In this document: in pieces, positions 1 through 6,125 of the stretch
Numbering within the stretch: position 1 is the stretch's first letter
How the letters are laid out: each line of letters starts with the position of its first letter
Assembly (NCBI GenBank): GCA_900756605.1
Contig: CAAEKX010000112.1
Coordinates: forward strand, 1-8,585
From: Coriobacteriia bacterium
Lineage (GTDB): Bacteria > Actinomycetota > Coriobacteriia > Coriobacteriales > QAMH01
DNA length: 8,585 bases
Direction of reading: 5' to 3'
Notes under the pieces: generated by a model
Database searches by the model: none
What the model was told of the DNA's origin: nothing
The model's input: the letters and a program-made list of their open reading frames with translations, nothing else
Program-made: the position numbers and the translations under genes

Positions 1-451
1 AGTCGCCCCGAGCGAAGTGCATTCCGAAACGCCCCCGCCCAAGGTCGTAGCCGCCGTGGAAACCCCGGCCGAAGCCCCCATCGAGGAGCCCAAGGAGAAG
101 TCGGCATTCGCCAAGTGGTGGTGGAAGGTTGCCGCCGTGCTACTTGGCGCGGTCGTGGTCATGCTTGCCCCGCCATCCATGACCTCGCACTTCGTCGTGC
201 TCGAACTCGCCATCGTCGTCGGCTTCTACGTGATCGGCGGTGTTTCGCACACGCTGCACACCCCGCTCATGTCGGTGACCAACGCCGTCTCGGGCATCAT
301 CATCGTGGGTGCCATCCTGCTCATCAGCTCGTCGAACCTCGTGGTCACCATTCTCGCGTTCATCGCGATGGCCGTGGCCTCCATCAACATCTTCGGTGGC
401 TTCCTGGTGACGCACCGAATGCTCAAGATGTTCGAGAGGAGCTCTGATTAA
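1..451 (+). CDS. pntA: NAD(P) transhydrogenase alpha subunit, C-terminal part (5' end outside window)
   Basis: This is the membrane part of the alpha subunit of proton-translocating transhydrogenase, which couples hydride transfer between NADH and NADP+ to proton movement across the cytoplasmic membrane. The frame is open from position 2 to the TAA at 449-451, so the gene enters from the left. A Pro/Glu/Ala-rich linker comes first (about 35 residues). Four membrane helices follow, carrying the family-typical stretches VSHTLHTPLMSVTNA, then SINIFGGF, then THRMLKMF near the C-terminus. E. coli PntA has the same order: NAD-binding domain, Pro/Ala-rich linker, four helices. A full-length fused PntA cut by the window edge is therefore the best reading. 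A GTG at 17 could instead start a separate short PntAB-type subunit as in Rhodospirillum, but I see no clear ribosome site before it. pntB begins two bases after the stop. Confidence 0.93.
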   Translation, partial: VAPSEVHSETPPPKVVAAVETPAEAPIEEPKEKSAFAKWWWKVAAVLLGAVVVMLAPPSMTSHFVVLELAIVVGFYVIGGVSHTLHTPLMSVTNAVSGIIIVGAILLISSSNLVVTILAFIAMAVASINIFGGFLVTHRMLKMFERSSD

Positions 452-453
452 TC

Positions 454-1899
454 ATGATGAACTCCACGATTCTCGATGCTCTCGCGCACTTCGAATCGCT
501 TGCGTATCTTGTCGCAGCGCTGCTGTTCATCCTTGCGCTCGCAGGACTCTCCAAGCAAAAGACCGCCCAGCGCGGCAACTTCTTCGGCATCGCCGGCATG
601 GTGCTGGCCCTTGTCGCCGTCATACTCGTGACGCTCGTTTCGTCCACGCAGCCCCTTGGCCCCGTTATCGGCTTCATGGCGGCAGCTATCATCATCGGTG
701 CCATCATCGGCATCTGGCGCGCCAAGACCGTCCAGATGACCGCCATGCCGCAGCTCGTGGCGATGCTGCATTCGTTCGTGGGTGCGGCTGCCGTGCTCGT
801 GGCCTTCGGCTCGTTCTTCACGACGCCGGGCAACCTTGCCGGCGGCGCCGAGAACGCCTTCCACATGGCCGAGACCGGCCTGGCCATCTTCATCGGCGCG
901 GTCACGCTGACGGGATCCATCATCGCCTATCTCAAGCTGGCGGCCCGCATCTCGGGCAAGCCGCTCACGCTGCCCGGTCGCAACATCCTCAACCTCATCA
1001 TGGTCATTGCCTCGATTGCGCTCATCGTATGGTTCGCCAACACCGAGGGCGTCGATGCGGGCCTGACCCCGCTCATCATCCTGACCGTCGTCTCGCTCGT
1101 GCTTGGCCTGCACCTGGTCATGGCTATTGGCGGTGGCGACATGCCCGTCGTCATCTCGATGCTCAACTCGTACTCCGGTTGGGCTGCCGCGATGGTCGGC
1201 CTCACGCTCGGTAACGACCTGCTCATCATCACCGGCGCACTCGTCGGATCGTCGGGTGCGTACCTCTCCTGGATCATGTGCCAGGGCATGAACCGCTCGT
1301 TCGTCTCGGTTATCCTGGGCGGCTTTGGCTCTGCGCCCACCGCATCTTCGGGCAGTAGCGCAACGCAGGGTGGCGAGCACACCGAGACGACCCCCGAGGA
1401 AGTCGCCGAACTGCTGCGCAACGCCAAGAGCGTCGTCGTCACACCCGGCTACGGCATGGCCGTGGCTCAGGCACAGTTCCCCGTGGCAGACCTCACGCGC
1501 AAGCTCATCGAGCGCGGCGTGGACGTGAAGTTTGGCATCCATCCCGTTGCCGGCCGCATGCCCGGCCACATGAACGTGCTGCTTGCCGAGGCCAAGGTGC
1601 CCTACGACGCGGTCTACGAGATGGACGAAATCAACGATGACTGGGGCGACGTGGACGTCGTGCTCGTCATCGGCGCGAACGACACCGTGAACCCGTCGGC
1701 CGCGACCGAACCGGGCAGCCCCATCGCCGGCATGCCGGTGCTGCACGTCTGGGAGGCCGGAAAGGTCATCGTCTCCAAGCGCAAGATGGGCTCCGCCGGT
1801 TATTCTGGCGTGGACAACCCGCTGTTCTACAATGAGAACACCGACATGCTCCTGGGCGACGCCAAGGACAGCGTCGACGCCATCATTGCCGCGCTATAA
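454..1899 (+). CDS. pntB: NAD(P) transhydrogenase beta subunit
   Basis: Complete beta subunit of the membrane transhydrogenase, 481 residues against about 462 in E. coli. Residues 1-290 form the multi-helix membrane domain with the conserved MLHSFVG (His106, matching the E. coli proton-channel His91) and SYSGWAAAM. A Ser/Gly-rich hinge lies at about 293-312. The C-terminal NADP(H)-binding domain shows PGYGMAVAQAQ (331-341), IHPVAGRMPGHMNVLLAEA (362-380), VIGANDTVNPSA (405-416) and KRKMGSAGYSGVDNPLF (442-458). All key motifs are intact. Two adjacent ATGs (454 and 457) could serve as start; the purine-rich AGAGGAG at 435-441 lies inside the end of pntA, so translation is probably coupled. The product with PntA makes NADPH using the proton gradient, or runs in reverse. 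A terminator follows 28 bases after the stop. Confidence 0.97.
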   Translation: MMNSTILDALAHFESLAYLVAALLFILALAGLSKQKTAQRGNFFGIAGMVLALVAVILVTLVSSTQPLGPVIGFMAAAIIIGAIIGIWRAKTVQMTAMPQLVAMLHSFVGAAAVLVAFGSFFTTPGNLAGGAENAFHMAETGLAIFIGAVTLTGSIIAYLKLAARISGKPLTLPGRNILNLIMVIASIALIVWFANTEGVDAGLTPLIILTVVSLVLGLHLVMAIGGGDMPVVISMLNSYSGWAAAMVGLTLGNDLLIITGALVGSSGAYLSWIMCQGMNRSFVSVILGGFGSAPTASSGSSATQGGEHTETTPEEVAELLRNAKSVVVTPGYGMAVAQAQFPVADLTRKLIERGVDVKFGIHPVAGRMPGHMNVLLAEAKVPYDAVYEMDEINDDWGDVDVVLVIGANDTVNPSAATEPGSPIAGMPVLHVWEAGKVIVSKRKMGSAGYSGVDNPLFYNENTDMLLGDAKDSVDAIIAAL

Positions 1900-1927
1900 G
1901 ACGCAAGCGACCTAGCGACGAGTAGCG

Positions 1928-1962
1928 AAGGGAGGCTGCGCAGACGCGTGGCCTCCCTTTTT
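1928..1962 (+). terminator. Intrinsic terminator of pntAB
   Basis: AAGGGAGGC (1928-1936) pairs perfectly with GCCTCCCTT (1951-1959), giving a 9-bp GC-rich stem. The 14-base loop can form a small inner GCG/CGC pairing. The run TTTTT (1958-1962) starts in the descending arm. It lies 28 bases after the pntB stop and ends the pntAB transcript. Confidence 0.88.
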
Positions 1963-1999
1963 AGTCGGGGTACTTCGACAGATTCATCGTGGATTTATT

Positions 2000-2037
2000 G
2001 CAAGTCTCCAAGTCCCTTGAAGGATTTGGAGACTTGT
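2000..2037. repeat. Long hairpin / inverted repeat
   Basis: CAAGTCTCCAA (2001-2011) is perfectly complementary to TTGGAGACTTG (2026-2036). The pairing continues inward through one G-T pair and three Watson-Crick pairs (2013-2015 with 2022-2024), leaving the six-base loop CTTGAA. A G-T pair at 2000/2037 can close the base. No T-run follows, so it is not a standard terminator. It may be an RNA structure, a processing site or the edge of a repeat element. Confidence 0.7.
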
Positions 2038-2058
2038 TGGCTGAAATTCGAGAAGCTG

Positions 2059-2220
2059 GTGCGCAAAAATCGCGGATGTCTAGGATCTCCAGGAGATCCG
2101 TGCGCAGATTTGGCAAATGTCTAGGGAATCGCACTTGTTTGGAGGACCCAAGGCCTAGACATGCGTCATTTTTGTGCACCAGGAGCACGAGAAGCCTAGA
2201 CATGCGTCAAAAATGCGCAC
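2059..2220. repeat. Mirror-symmetric array of four 26-bp repeat units
   Basis: The unit is GTGCGCA-N10-ATGTCTAGG. Copies 1 (2059-2084) and 2 (2100-2125) are in plus orientation, 41 bp apart. Copies 3 (2154-2179) and 4 (2195-2220) are in minus orientation, again 41 bp apart. Copy 3 has one mismatch in the GTGCGCA part; the others match both blocks exactly. The middle ten bases are partly conserved, consensus roughly AAAATGACGC on the plus-unit strand. All four units mirror exactly about 2139.5, while the spacers (15, 28 and 15 bases) do not match each other. Conserved blocks in unconserved spacers suggest protein-binding sites or an old repeat element. Function is unknown. Confidence 0.8.
2083..2099. 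repeat. Perfect 8-bp-arm palindrome between repeat copies 1 and 2
   Basis: GGATCTCC (2083-2090) and GGAGATCC (2092-2099) are perfect reverse complements around one central A. The left arm starts on the final GG of repeat copy 1 and the right arm ends just before copy 2. The equivalent spacer between copies 3 and 4 lacks this palindrome. With one loop base it is more likely a DNA site than an RNA hairpin. Confidence 0.6.
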
Positions 2221-2256
2221 GGACGCGCTGTGTATCCACTCGCAACGCACCCAAAC

Positions 2257-2265
2257 TCTAGACAT
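2257..2265 (-). repeat. Fifth, degenerate half copy of the repeat unit
   Basis: TCTAGACAT is the conserved CCTAGACAT block of copies 3 and 4 with one change, in the same orientation. The expected TGCGCAC block ten bases further on is not recognisable. It sits 62 bp after copy 4, close to a whole number of helical turns, and about 67 bp upstream of the predicted transcription start of the DUF3810 gene. Confidence 0.5.
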
Positions 2266-2315
2266 TCGCAACAAACCTGCGGGACCACTCCCCGTTTTCA
2301 TCGCATCCCATCCGC

Positions 2316-2321
2316 TATGAT
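2316..2321 (+). promoter_or_regulatory. Candidate -10 box, possibly giving a leaderless mRNA
   Basis: TATGAT is one base from the TATAAT consensus and ends six bases before the ATG at 2328. Transcription would start on or next to that ATG, giving a leaderless message. The purine stretch GAAAG just before the ATG is too close to act as a normal ribosome site, which fits. The upstream -35 is poor: TTTTCA at 2295-2300 is only 15 bases away. Leaderless genes are common in actinobacteria, so the arrangement is plausible. Confidence 0.5.
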
Positions 2322-2327
2322 GAAAGC

Positions 2328-3470
2328 ATGGAGCAGACGCAAGACAGAACAACGAGGAAAGACGCGCTCAAGGCAAGCTGGCGACGAGAGCTGCGACGGC
2401 TATGGTGGCTGGTACCAGGCATCATCGCACTCGTGCTCACCATGCTGGCGCGCTCGAACCCCGATACATGCGAGCACATATTCTCACGCGGCGTGTATCC
2501 ATGGGTCTCGAGCGTGTGGGGATACCTGCCGTCGCTCACAAGCTTCTCGGTGGCGCAATGGGTCGTTGTCATCGCCGTCGTATCGATTGCATGCATGCTC
2601 ATCTATTACATCGTGCACATCGTCACGCGCAGCGGCCAGCGCCTACGCTATCTCTACCGCATGGTCACGAGCTTTCTTGCCATCGCCTCCATCGCGTTCT
2701 TCCTGTACGCCACGCTCTGCGGATTCAACTATTACCGCTACACCTTTGCGCAAAACGAAGGCTTTGACGTCAGGGAATCCACAACGCAGGAGCTGGTCGA
2801 CCTGTGTGGTGAACTCACGGTCGAGCTCAATGCCACACGTGCCGAAATCGGCGACGATATGCAGGCGCATATTGACGAGCGAGGCGGCTTTGCGGGATAC
2901 GCCGTGCGCAGCGTCGACGAAATGAAAGTACTGGCGGAGCAATACACCACACTCGAACGTCCGGTCTATTCGCAACCCAAGCCCGTCACGTTGTTCTCAC
3001 AGCTCATGTCATACGGAGATATAACGGGCATGTACTTCGCGTTCACGGTGGAGAGCAACATCAACACGCTGCCGCCTTTCTACACGATTCCCGCAACCAT
3101 GGGTCATGAGCTCGCACATCAATGTGGGTACATGCGTGAAGATGAGGCGAACTTCATCGCCTACCTTGCGTGCAAGCAGAGCGGAGATGCGCTCATCCGT
3201 TACAGCGGATACTCGCTTGCGTACTCGTATGCGATTTCAGCACTGGCGCGCACAGACGAGAACGCGGCGCGCCAGGTGGCAGCTGGGCTTTCGGATGCCG
3301 TGCGAGCCGATCGCACGGAGAATGCGGAGTTCTGGGCGCAGTACGAGGGGGCGTTTCGCGACTTCGCGCAGCAAGCCAACGATGCGTACCTGAAGGCAAA
3401 CGACCAGGCAGACGGCACGCAGAGCTACGGGCGCATGGTGGACTTACTGCTGGCAGAGCGACGCAAATAA
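2328..3470 (+). CDS. DUF3810 family membrane protein with HExxH zinc-peptidase motif
   Basis: A 380-residue membrane protein whose C-terminal half matches the DUF3810 pattern. Three hydrophobic segments lie at about 25-42, 77-99 and 112-133, leaving a large domain on one membrane face. That domain carries LPPFYTIPATMGHELAHQ with H260-E261-x-x-H264, followed by EDEANFIAYLAC (271-282). This is the gluzincin layout, in which two His and a downstream Glu (E271 or E273) would bind zinc and E261 would be catalytic. The substrate is unknown; a membrane-bound or envelope protease is an inference. The start was chosen because the ATG is the first in frame and sits directly behind a -10 box. The gene stands alone: a terminator closes pntAB upstream, and the next gene is convergent. 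Confidence 0.87.
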   Translation: MEQTQDRTTRKDALKASWRRELRRLWWLVPGIIALVLTMLARSNPDTCEHIFSRGVYPWVSSVWGYLPSLTSFSVAQWVVVIAVVSIACMLIYYIVHIVTRSGQRLRYLYRMVTSFLAIASIAFFLYATLCGFNYYRYTFAQNEGFDVRESTTQELVDLCGELTVELNATRAEIGDDMQAHIDERGGFAGYAVRSVDEMKVLAEQYTTLERPVYSQPKPVTLFSQLMSYGDITGMYFAFTVESNINTLPPFYTIPATMGHELAHQCGYMREDEANFIAYLACKQSGDALIRYSGYSLAYSYAISALARTDENAARQVAAGLSDAVRADRTENAEFWAQYEGAFRDFAQQANDAYLKANDQADGTQSYGRMVDLLLAERRK

Positions 3471-3472
3471 GA

Positions 3473-3495
3473 CAAAAGTCGCCGGGGCACTTTTG
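3473..3495. terminator. Probable bidirectional terminator between convergent genes
   Basis: CAAAAGT (3473-3479) pairs with ACTTTTG (3489-3495) around a GC-rich nine-base loop. It starts three bases after the DUF3810 stop and lies 25 bases beyond the kinase stop on the other strand. The T-run is inside the stem rather than after it, and the stem is short, so efficiency is uncertain. Position between two converging genes is the main support. Confidence 0.45.
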
Positions 3496-3519
3496 ACTGG
3501 TTTCGAGACGGTTGTCTCA

Positions 3520-4773
3520 TTACATGCCTTGCATGGCCATTTCTATTGGGACCGTGACCATGAAAGACACGATGGTGATGGCAGCCGCAACGCAGAGACA
3601 GAAGACGCGTTCGCGCCATCCGGCCACATGGGCGAAGAAGGGCACATGTCGCCGCAAGATGCGCTTATCCAGCAACAAGTAGTCGATGAACGCTGGAGCA
3701 CATACGCAAAGTCCGAGAAACCCAAATAGCCTGTATATGAGGGGCCTCGTGTCCATAGGCGGCGGCGCCGTGACGATGGCGTATACAGACATCGCCGCGA
3801 CTGCCCCCCACGCCAAGCAGATGACGACATTCCACACCATGCCAACCCAAATGGGGACGCGTGATTCTCTTTTGGCATGAGGCGTAGCTGTGGGTGTAGC
3901 AAATGAAGGCGCCGCCGGAGGATTTGGTGGTGGCAGCAGCACATCGTTTTGCTTGGACGTCCCGCGTGTCTCATTGACGGCTCGCGCGAAGGCATCGCGT
4001 AGATCTCGCACGCTAGCGTAACGGTCATCGGGGTCGAAAGCAGTCGCCTTGCAGAGTACGGCACGAAAGGGTTGCAGAATACGCTCATCGTTAAACTCGC
4101 GTTGCGCAAGACCGCGCTCGACATCATTGCCAGCCACGCAAAAGCCCAAGAGCATTCCCAAGGCAAAGACGTCGCTTCGTTCGTCAGTCTGACCGTAGCC
4201 AAATTGCTCGGGAGGAGCATAGCCGCGTGTGCCAAACTGCCGCGTATCGCGCTCGGCGTCTGGGTCGAAGGTGCGTGCAATGCCAAAGTCGACAAGCGTG
4301 ATGGCATCGTCCGAGGACACCATAACGTTGGAGGGTTTGAGGTCTCGGTGGATGAGAGGGGGATCGAAGCTCTCATGCAACTCCATGACTGCTTCGCAGA
4401 GCCCAGGGCCTATCGACAGCAAGAGCTCTTGCGATGGGCCGCGCCCTGCGACATGCTCTTTGAGCGTTTGCCCGGAAACATGTTCCGTGACTACGATGCG
4501 ATAATCGTCGACTATCCCACATTCCAGAATGCGGGGAAGATGCAGGAATCTCTTGCCATCACGCTGGGCGTCCCATATTCGCTCATAGGCTTGACCCAGG
4601 CCACAATCGAGCTTGATGCGCTTGCGAATGAAGGGGCCACGCTCAGAGCCGTCTACTCCAATAAGAAAGACGCGTTCGGTCCTTTCCTGGGCGCTCTCTT
4701 TGAGCACAGCGTCCACACGATAGCAGTCGTTGTGCTCAAGGGCATCAAGATATCCGGTGAGTTGATCTTCCAT
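3520..4773 (-). CDS. Membrane-anchored Hanks-type Ser/Thr protein kinase
   Basis: A 417-residue kinase. The catalytic domain spans about 18-265: likely ATP-contacting Lys51 (FIRKRI), helix-C Glu64, hinge VTEHVSGQTL, catalytic loop HRDLKPSN (142-149, Asp144 and Asn149), DFG at 162-164, activation-loop end GTRGYAPPEQ (181-190), DVFALG (201-206) and Arg251. All catalytic residues are present, so it should be active. The glycine-rich loop is degenerate (KESAQERTERV). A Pro/Ala/Thr linker (280-300) leads to about three membrane helices (308-335, 346-367, 388-410). There are no PASTA repeats, so it is not PknB or StkP. It is last in a minus-strand operon after DUF4190 and HTH genes. No well-spaced ribosome site precedes the ATG; the first in-frame codon upstream is reached after the HTH gene's TGA, five codons away. 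Targets are unknown; the HTH neighbour is an obvious candidate. Confidence 0.93.
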   Translation of the reverse strand: MEDQLTGYLDALEHNDCYRVDAVLKESAQERTERVFLIGVDGSERGPFIRKRIKLDCGLGQAYERIWDAQRDGKRFLHLPRILECGIVDDYRIVVTEHVSGQTLKEHVAGRGPSQELLLSIGPGLCEAVMELHESFDPPLIHRDLKPSNVMVSSDDAITLVDFGIARTFDPDAERDTRQFGTRGYAPPEQFGYGQTDERSDVFALGMLLGFCVAGNDVERGLAQREFNDERILQPFRAVLCKATAFDPDDRYASVRDLRDAFARAVNETRGTSKQNDVLLPPPNPPAAPSFATPTATPHAKRESRVPIWVGMVWNVVICLAWGAVAAMSVYAIVTAPPPMDTRPLIYRLFGFLGLCVCAPAFIDYLLLDKRILRRHVPFFAHVAGWRERVFCLCVAAAITIVSFMVTVPIEMAMQGM

Positions 4774-4788
4774 AGCAAAGCCATGGTA

Positions 4789-5208
4789 TCAGCTAAAAGT
4801 CTCCTCCTTGAAGCGATAAAGCTCTTCGTTCGTCTTTTGGAGGGAATAGCCATGGGTAATGCAGAAGATAATGATGGCGTCGCGACGATTCTTGCAGTAC
4901 AAGCTATTTACGCCTGCGCTGCGCAGGAGGCGTCCCGTCTCGAAAAGGGTTAGCTGCAAGGCAAATGCAAGCTTGAGAACCGTATCCCTGCTGGCACCTC
5001 GTGACCCCGTGAAGATCTGATAGCCATGAGTCTCGTTGATGTCGGCTGCGCGAATGACATCGGCACGCTTGAGATTCTTGGCCTTCAGTATGTCCTGAAG
5101 ATACTCGGAAAGGCTCTTGTCCTCGAAATCCGTATTGTCAATAAACTCGTCTGGATCCTTGGAACACAGCAACTCGACAAGAAGTTCCTCGGTTATCTTC
5201 TGCTCCAT
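4789..5208 (-). CDS. Small helix-turn-helix regulator paired with the kinase
   Basis: A 139-residue soluble protein with an Xre-like helix-turn-helix fold at about 33-100: SLSEYLQDILKAKNLKRADV, then a recognition region around INETHGYQIFTGSRGASRD, then TVLKLAFALQLTLFETGRLL. The C-terminal part holds NRRDAIIIFCITHGYSL (107-123) and a charged tail. The TGSRGASRD stretch and the NRRDAIII segment look like a family I associate with genes next to Ser/Thr kinases in Firmicutes and Coriobacteriia; this is recall, not a search. It lies 18 bases after the DUF4190 stop. Its likely ribosome site AAGGA (5224-5228) overlaps that stop codon but is 15 bases from the ATG, longer than usual. The protein ends in the same frame as the kinase. 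It probably binds DNA and may be a kinase substrate or partner. Confidence 0.85.
   Translation of the reverse strand: MEQKITEELLVELLCSKDPDEFIDNTDFEDKSLSEYLQDILKAKNLKRADVIRAADINETHGYQIFTGSRGASRDTVLKLAFALQLTLFETGRLLRSAGVNSLYCKNRRDAIIIFCITHGYSLQKTNEELYRFKEETFS
4801..4808 (-). promoter_or_regulatory. Strong Shine-Dalgarno-like sequence at the end of the HTH gene
   Basis: On the minus strand this reads AGGAGGAG, the best ribosome-binding match near the HTH-kinase junction. It is 27 bases from the kinase ATG (4771-4773) and 16 bases from an out-of-frame ATG at 4782-4784. Neither distance is usual, so it may help reinitiation rather than direct initiation, or may be chance within the coding sequence. 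Confidence 0.35.
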
Positions 5209-5226
5209 ACGTTCGCTCGCGTTTCC

Positions 5227-5871
5227 TTAGTTCCCTAGATACTTGTTGTAAGTATCCAGTGCATTATCGAGCGAGTCTAGCGCCTTGTCATAGGTATCCA
5301 TCGCACGATTGAACTGGTCGGCGGATGAGTTGCCCGTCGAGGAGCTACTGTTGGCGCTGTTCTCCGTACTGGAGCTGGGCGCGCTGCTGCTTGATGAGCT
5401 TGCGGAACCCATAGATTTAGTGCTCGAGGATTTGCTGCCCTGAGAGTTGTTGTAAATCTTTGCCGTTTCGTTCATCGCATTGTTGAACGCCTTGGCAGTC
5501 TGATTGACCGCGTTTACGTACGAGAAATACACGACCCCGTAAAGGATGATAGCGACGATGCTGAGAACCAAGCCCGCAATTGCCATGCCGTTTCCGCTTT
5601 TGCCGCCCTTACGAATACCGATGATACCGATGATGGCAAGGACCACGCCGACGATGCCCAGAATCAAGGAGAGGTAAATGGAAAACGGCAGGAAAGCCAC
5701 GACAACGGCAACGATGCCCACGACAAGGGACGCGATTGCCAATCCCGACTTGGGGAGGTTTTTGGCATCGAGTTGCGATGGGGCAGGCTGGGTCGCGGGC
5801 TTTGAATCGATGGCTTCGCCCGGCGTGTCAGGGGTGTCTCTTTGCTCAATCTCAGGCTTATCAGTATCCAT
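5227..5871 (-). CDS. DUF4190 domain membrane protein with Ser-rich tail
   Basis: A 214-residue protein. A hydrophilic Pro/Thr/Asp-rich N-terminus (1-40) leads into the DUF4190 block: SGLAIASLVVGIVAVVVAF, a second hydrophobic run ending near 87, the basic loop RKGGKSGNG (87-95), and GMAIAGLVLSIVAIILYGVV (95-114). The positive-inside rule puts the N-terminus and basic loop in the cytoplasm and the C-terminal half outside. That half has a low-complexity stretch with about 23 serines in 42 residues (142-183) and a heptad-like end, YDKALDSLDNALDTYNKY. GAGGAG (5880-5885) is a well-spaced ribosome site, 8 bases before the ATG. It is first in the operon with the HTH and kinase genes. Function is unknown; a membrane partner or sensor for the kinase is an inference from context. 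Confidence 0.85.
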   Translation of the reverse strand: MDTDKPEIEQRDTPDTPGEAIDSKPATQPAPSQLDAKNLPKSGLAIASLVVGIVAVVVAFLPFSIYLSLILGIVGVVLAIIGIIGIRKGGKSGNGMAIAGLVLSIVAIILYGVVYFSYVNAVNQTAKAFNNAMNETAKIYNNSQGSKSSSTKSMGSASSSSSSAPSSSTENSANSSSSTGNSSADQFNRAMDTYDKALDSLDNALDTYNKYLGN

Positions 5872-5972
5872 CTGTCAATCTCCTCACGCTGCTAGCCTTA
5901 ACGATAGGGTGTCATGCGAGAATATGCTCACACATGTAGCGAGTAGCCTAGCGAGATAAAAAATGAAAAACA

Positions 5973-5987
5973 TTAGCTGGAAGCTAA
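5973..5987. promoter_or_regulatory. Candidate operator copy 1, TTAGC-N5-GCTAA
   Basis: Perfect inverted repeat TTAGC-TGGAA-GCTAA. The same arms with the same spacing recur at 6126-6140. It lies about 100 bases upstream of the DUF4190 start. On the minus strand it is followed by a T-rich tract (5960-5971), so a weak leftward terminator is an alternative, but the 6-bp stem is short for that. Confidence 0.5.
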
Positions 5988-6071
5988 GTCGCCTCCATAA
6001 GGTGCATGTCATAACAAAAGGCCGCTGTCCAGCTAATCTTGCAGTTACCTTGGTCATGGACTAGAAAAATC

Positions 6072-6091
6072 AGTGTCAGGCACTCAGACAC
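6072..6091. repeat. Small alternative hairpins
   Basis: AGTG (6072-6075) can pair with CACT (6081-6084), or GTGTC (6073-6077) with GACAC (6087-6091); the two pairings exclude each other. Both stems are short and may be chance. Confidence 0.3.
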
Positions 6092-6125
6092 GCATTGCTC
6101 AGACATGGACTTTCCAAGCGCATCC

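Larger units (their letters stand above)
1963..2327. other. 365-base intergenic region between pntB and the DUF3810 gene
   Basis: No convincing gene is seen. The short reading frames here are interrupted or consist largely of translated repeat units. In order the region holds a long hairpin (2000-2037), two direct repeat units with a perfect palindrome between them, two inverted copies of the same unit, a degenerate fifth half unit (2257-2265), and a -10 box next to the following start codon. Its density of structure suggests a regulatory or repeat-element region rather than plain spacer. Confidence 0.7.

Noticed and set aside
448..1746. A 432-codon open frame antisense to pntB
   Set aside because: It mirrors pntB, has a His/Arg/Asp-heavy composition typical of the antisense of GC-rich coding DNA, and matches no family I know; the sense strand is unmistakably pntB.
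1961..2203. An 80-codon minus-strand frame in the same gap
   Set aside because: It ends inside the pntAB terminator, crosses the hairpin and repeats, and has no recognisable domain.
2059..2220. CRISPR array
   Set aside because: The repeats are only partly conserved, occur in both orientations, have 15- to 28-base spacers, and no cas gene is nearby.
1989..2261. A 90-codon plus-strand frame across the repeat array, with a protein-like beginning
   Set aside because: It begins at a GTG without a ribosome site, runs through the hairpin and all four main repeat units, and becomes Arg/Cys-rich; the DNA repeats explain it better.
4072..4953. A 293-codon plus-strand frame opposite the kinase and HTH genes
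   Set aside because: It is antisense to two genes with clear motifs; GC-rich codon bias easily opens such frames.
6055..6111. Direct repeat CATGGACT as a target-site duplication of an insertion
   Set aside because: Only 41 bases lie between the copies, with no terminal inverted repeats or transposase remnant; an 8-base match in this gap can be chance.
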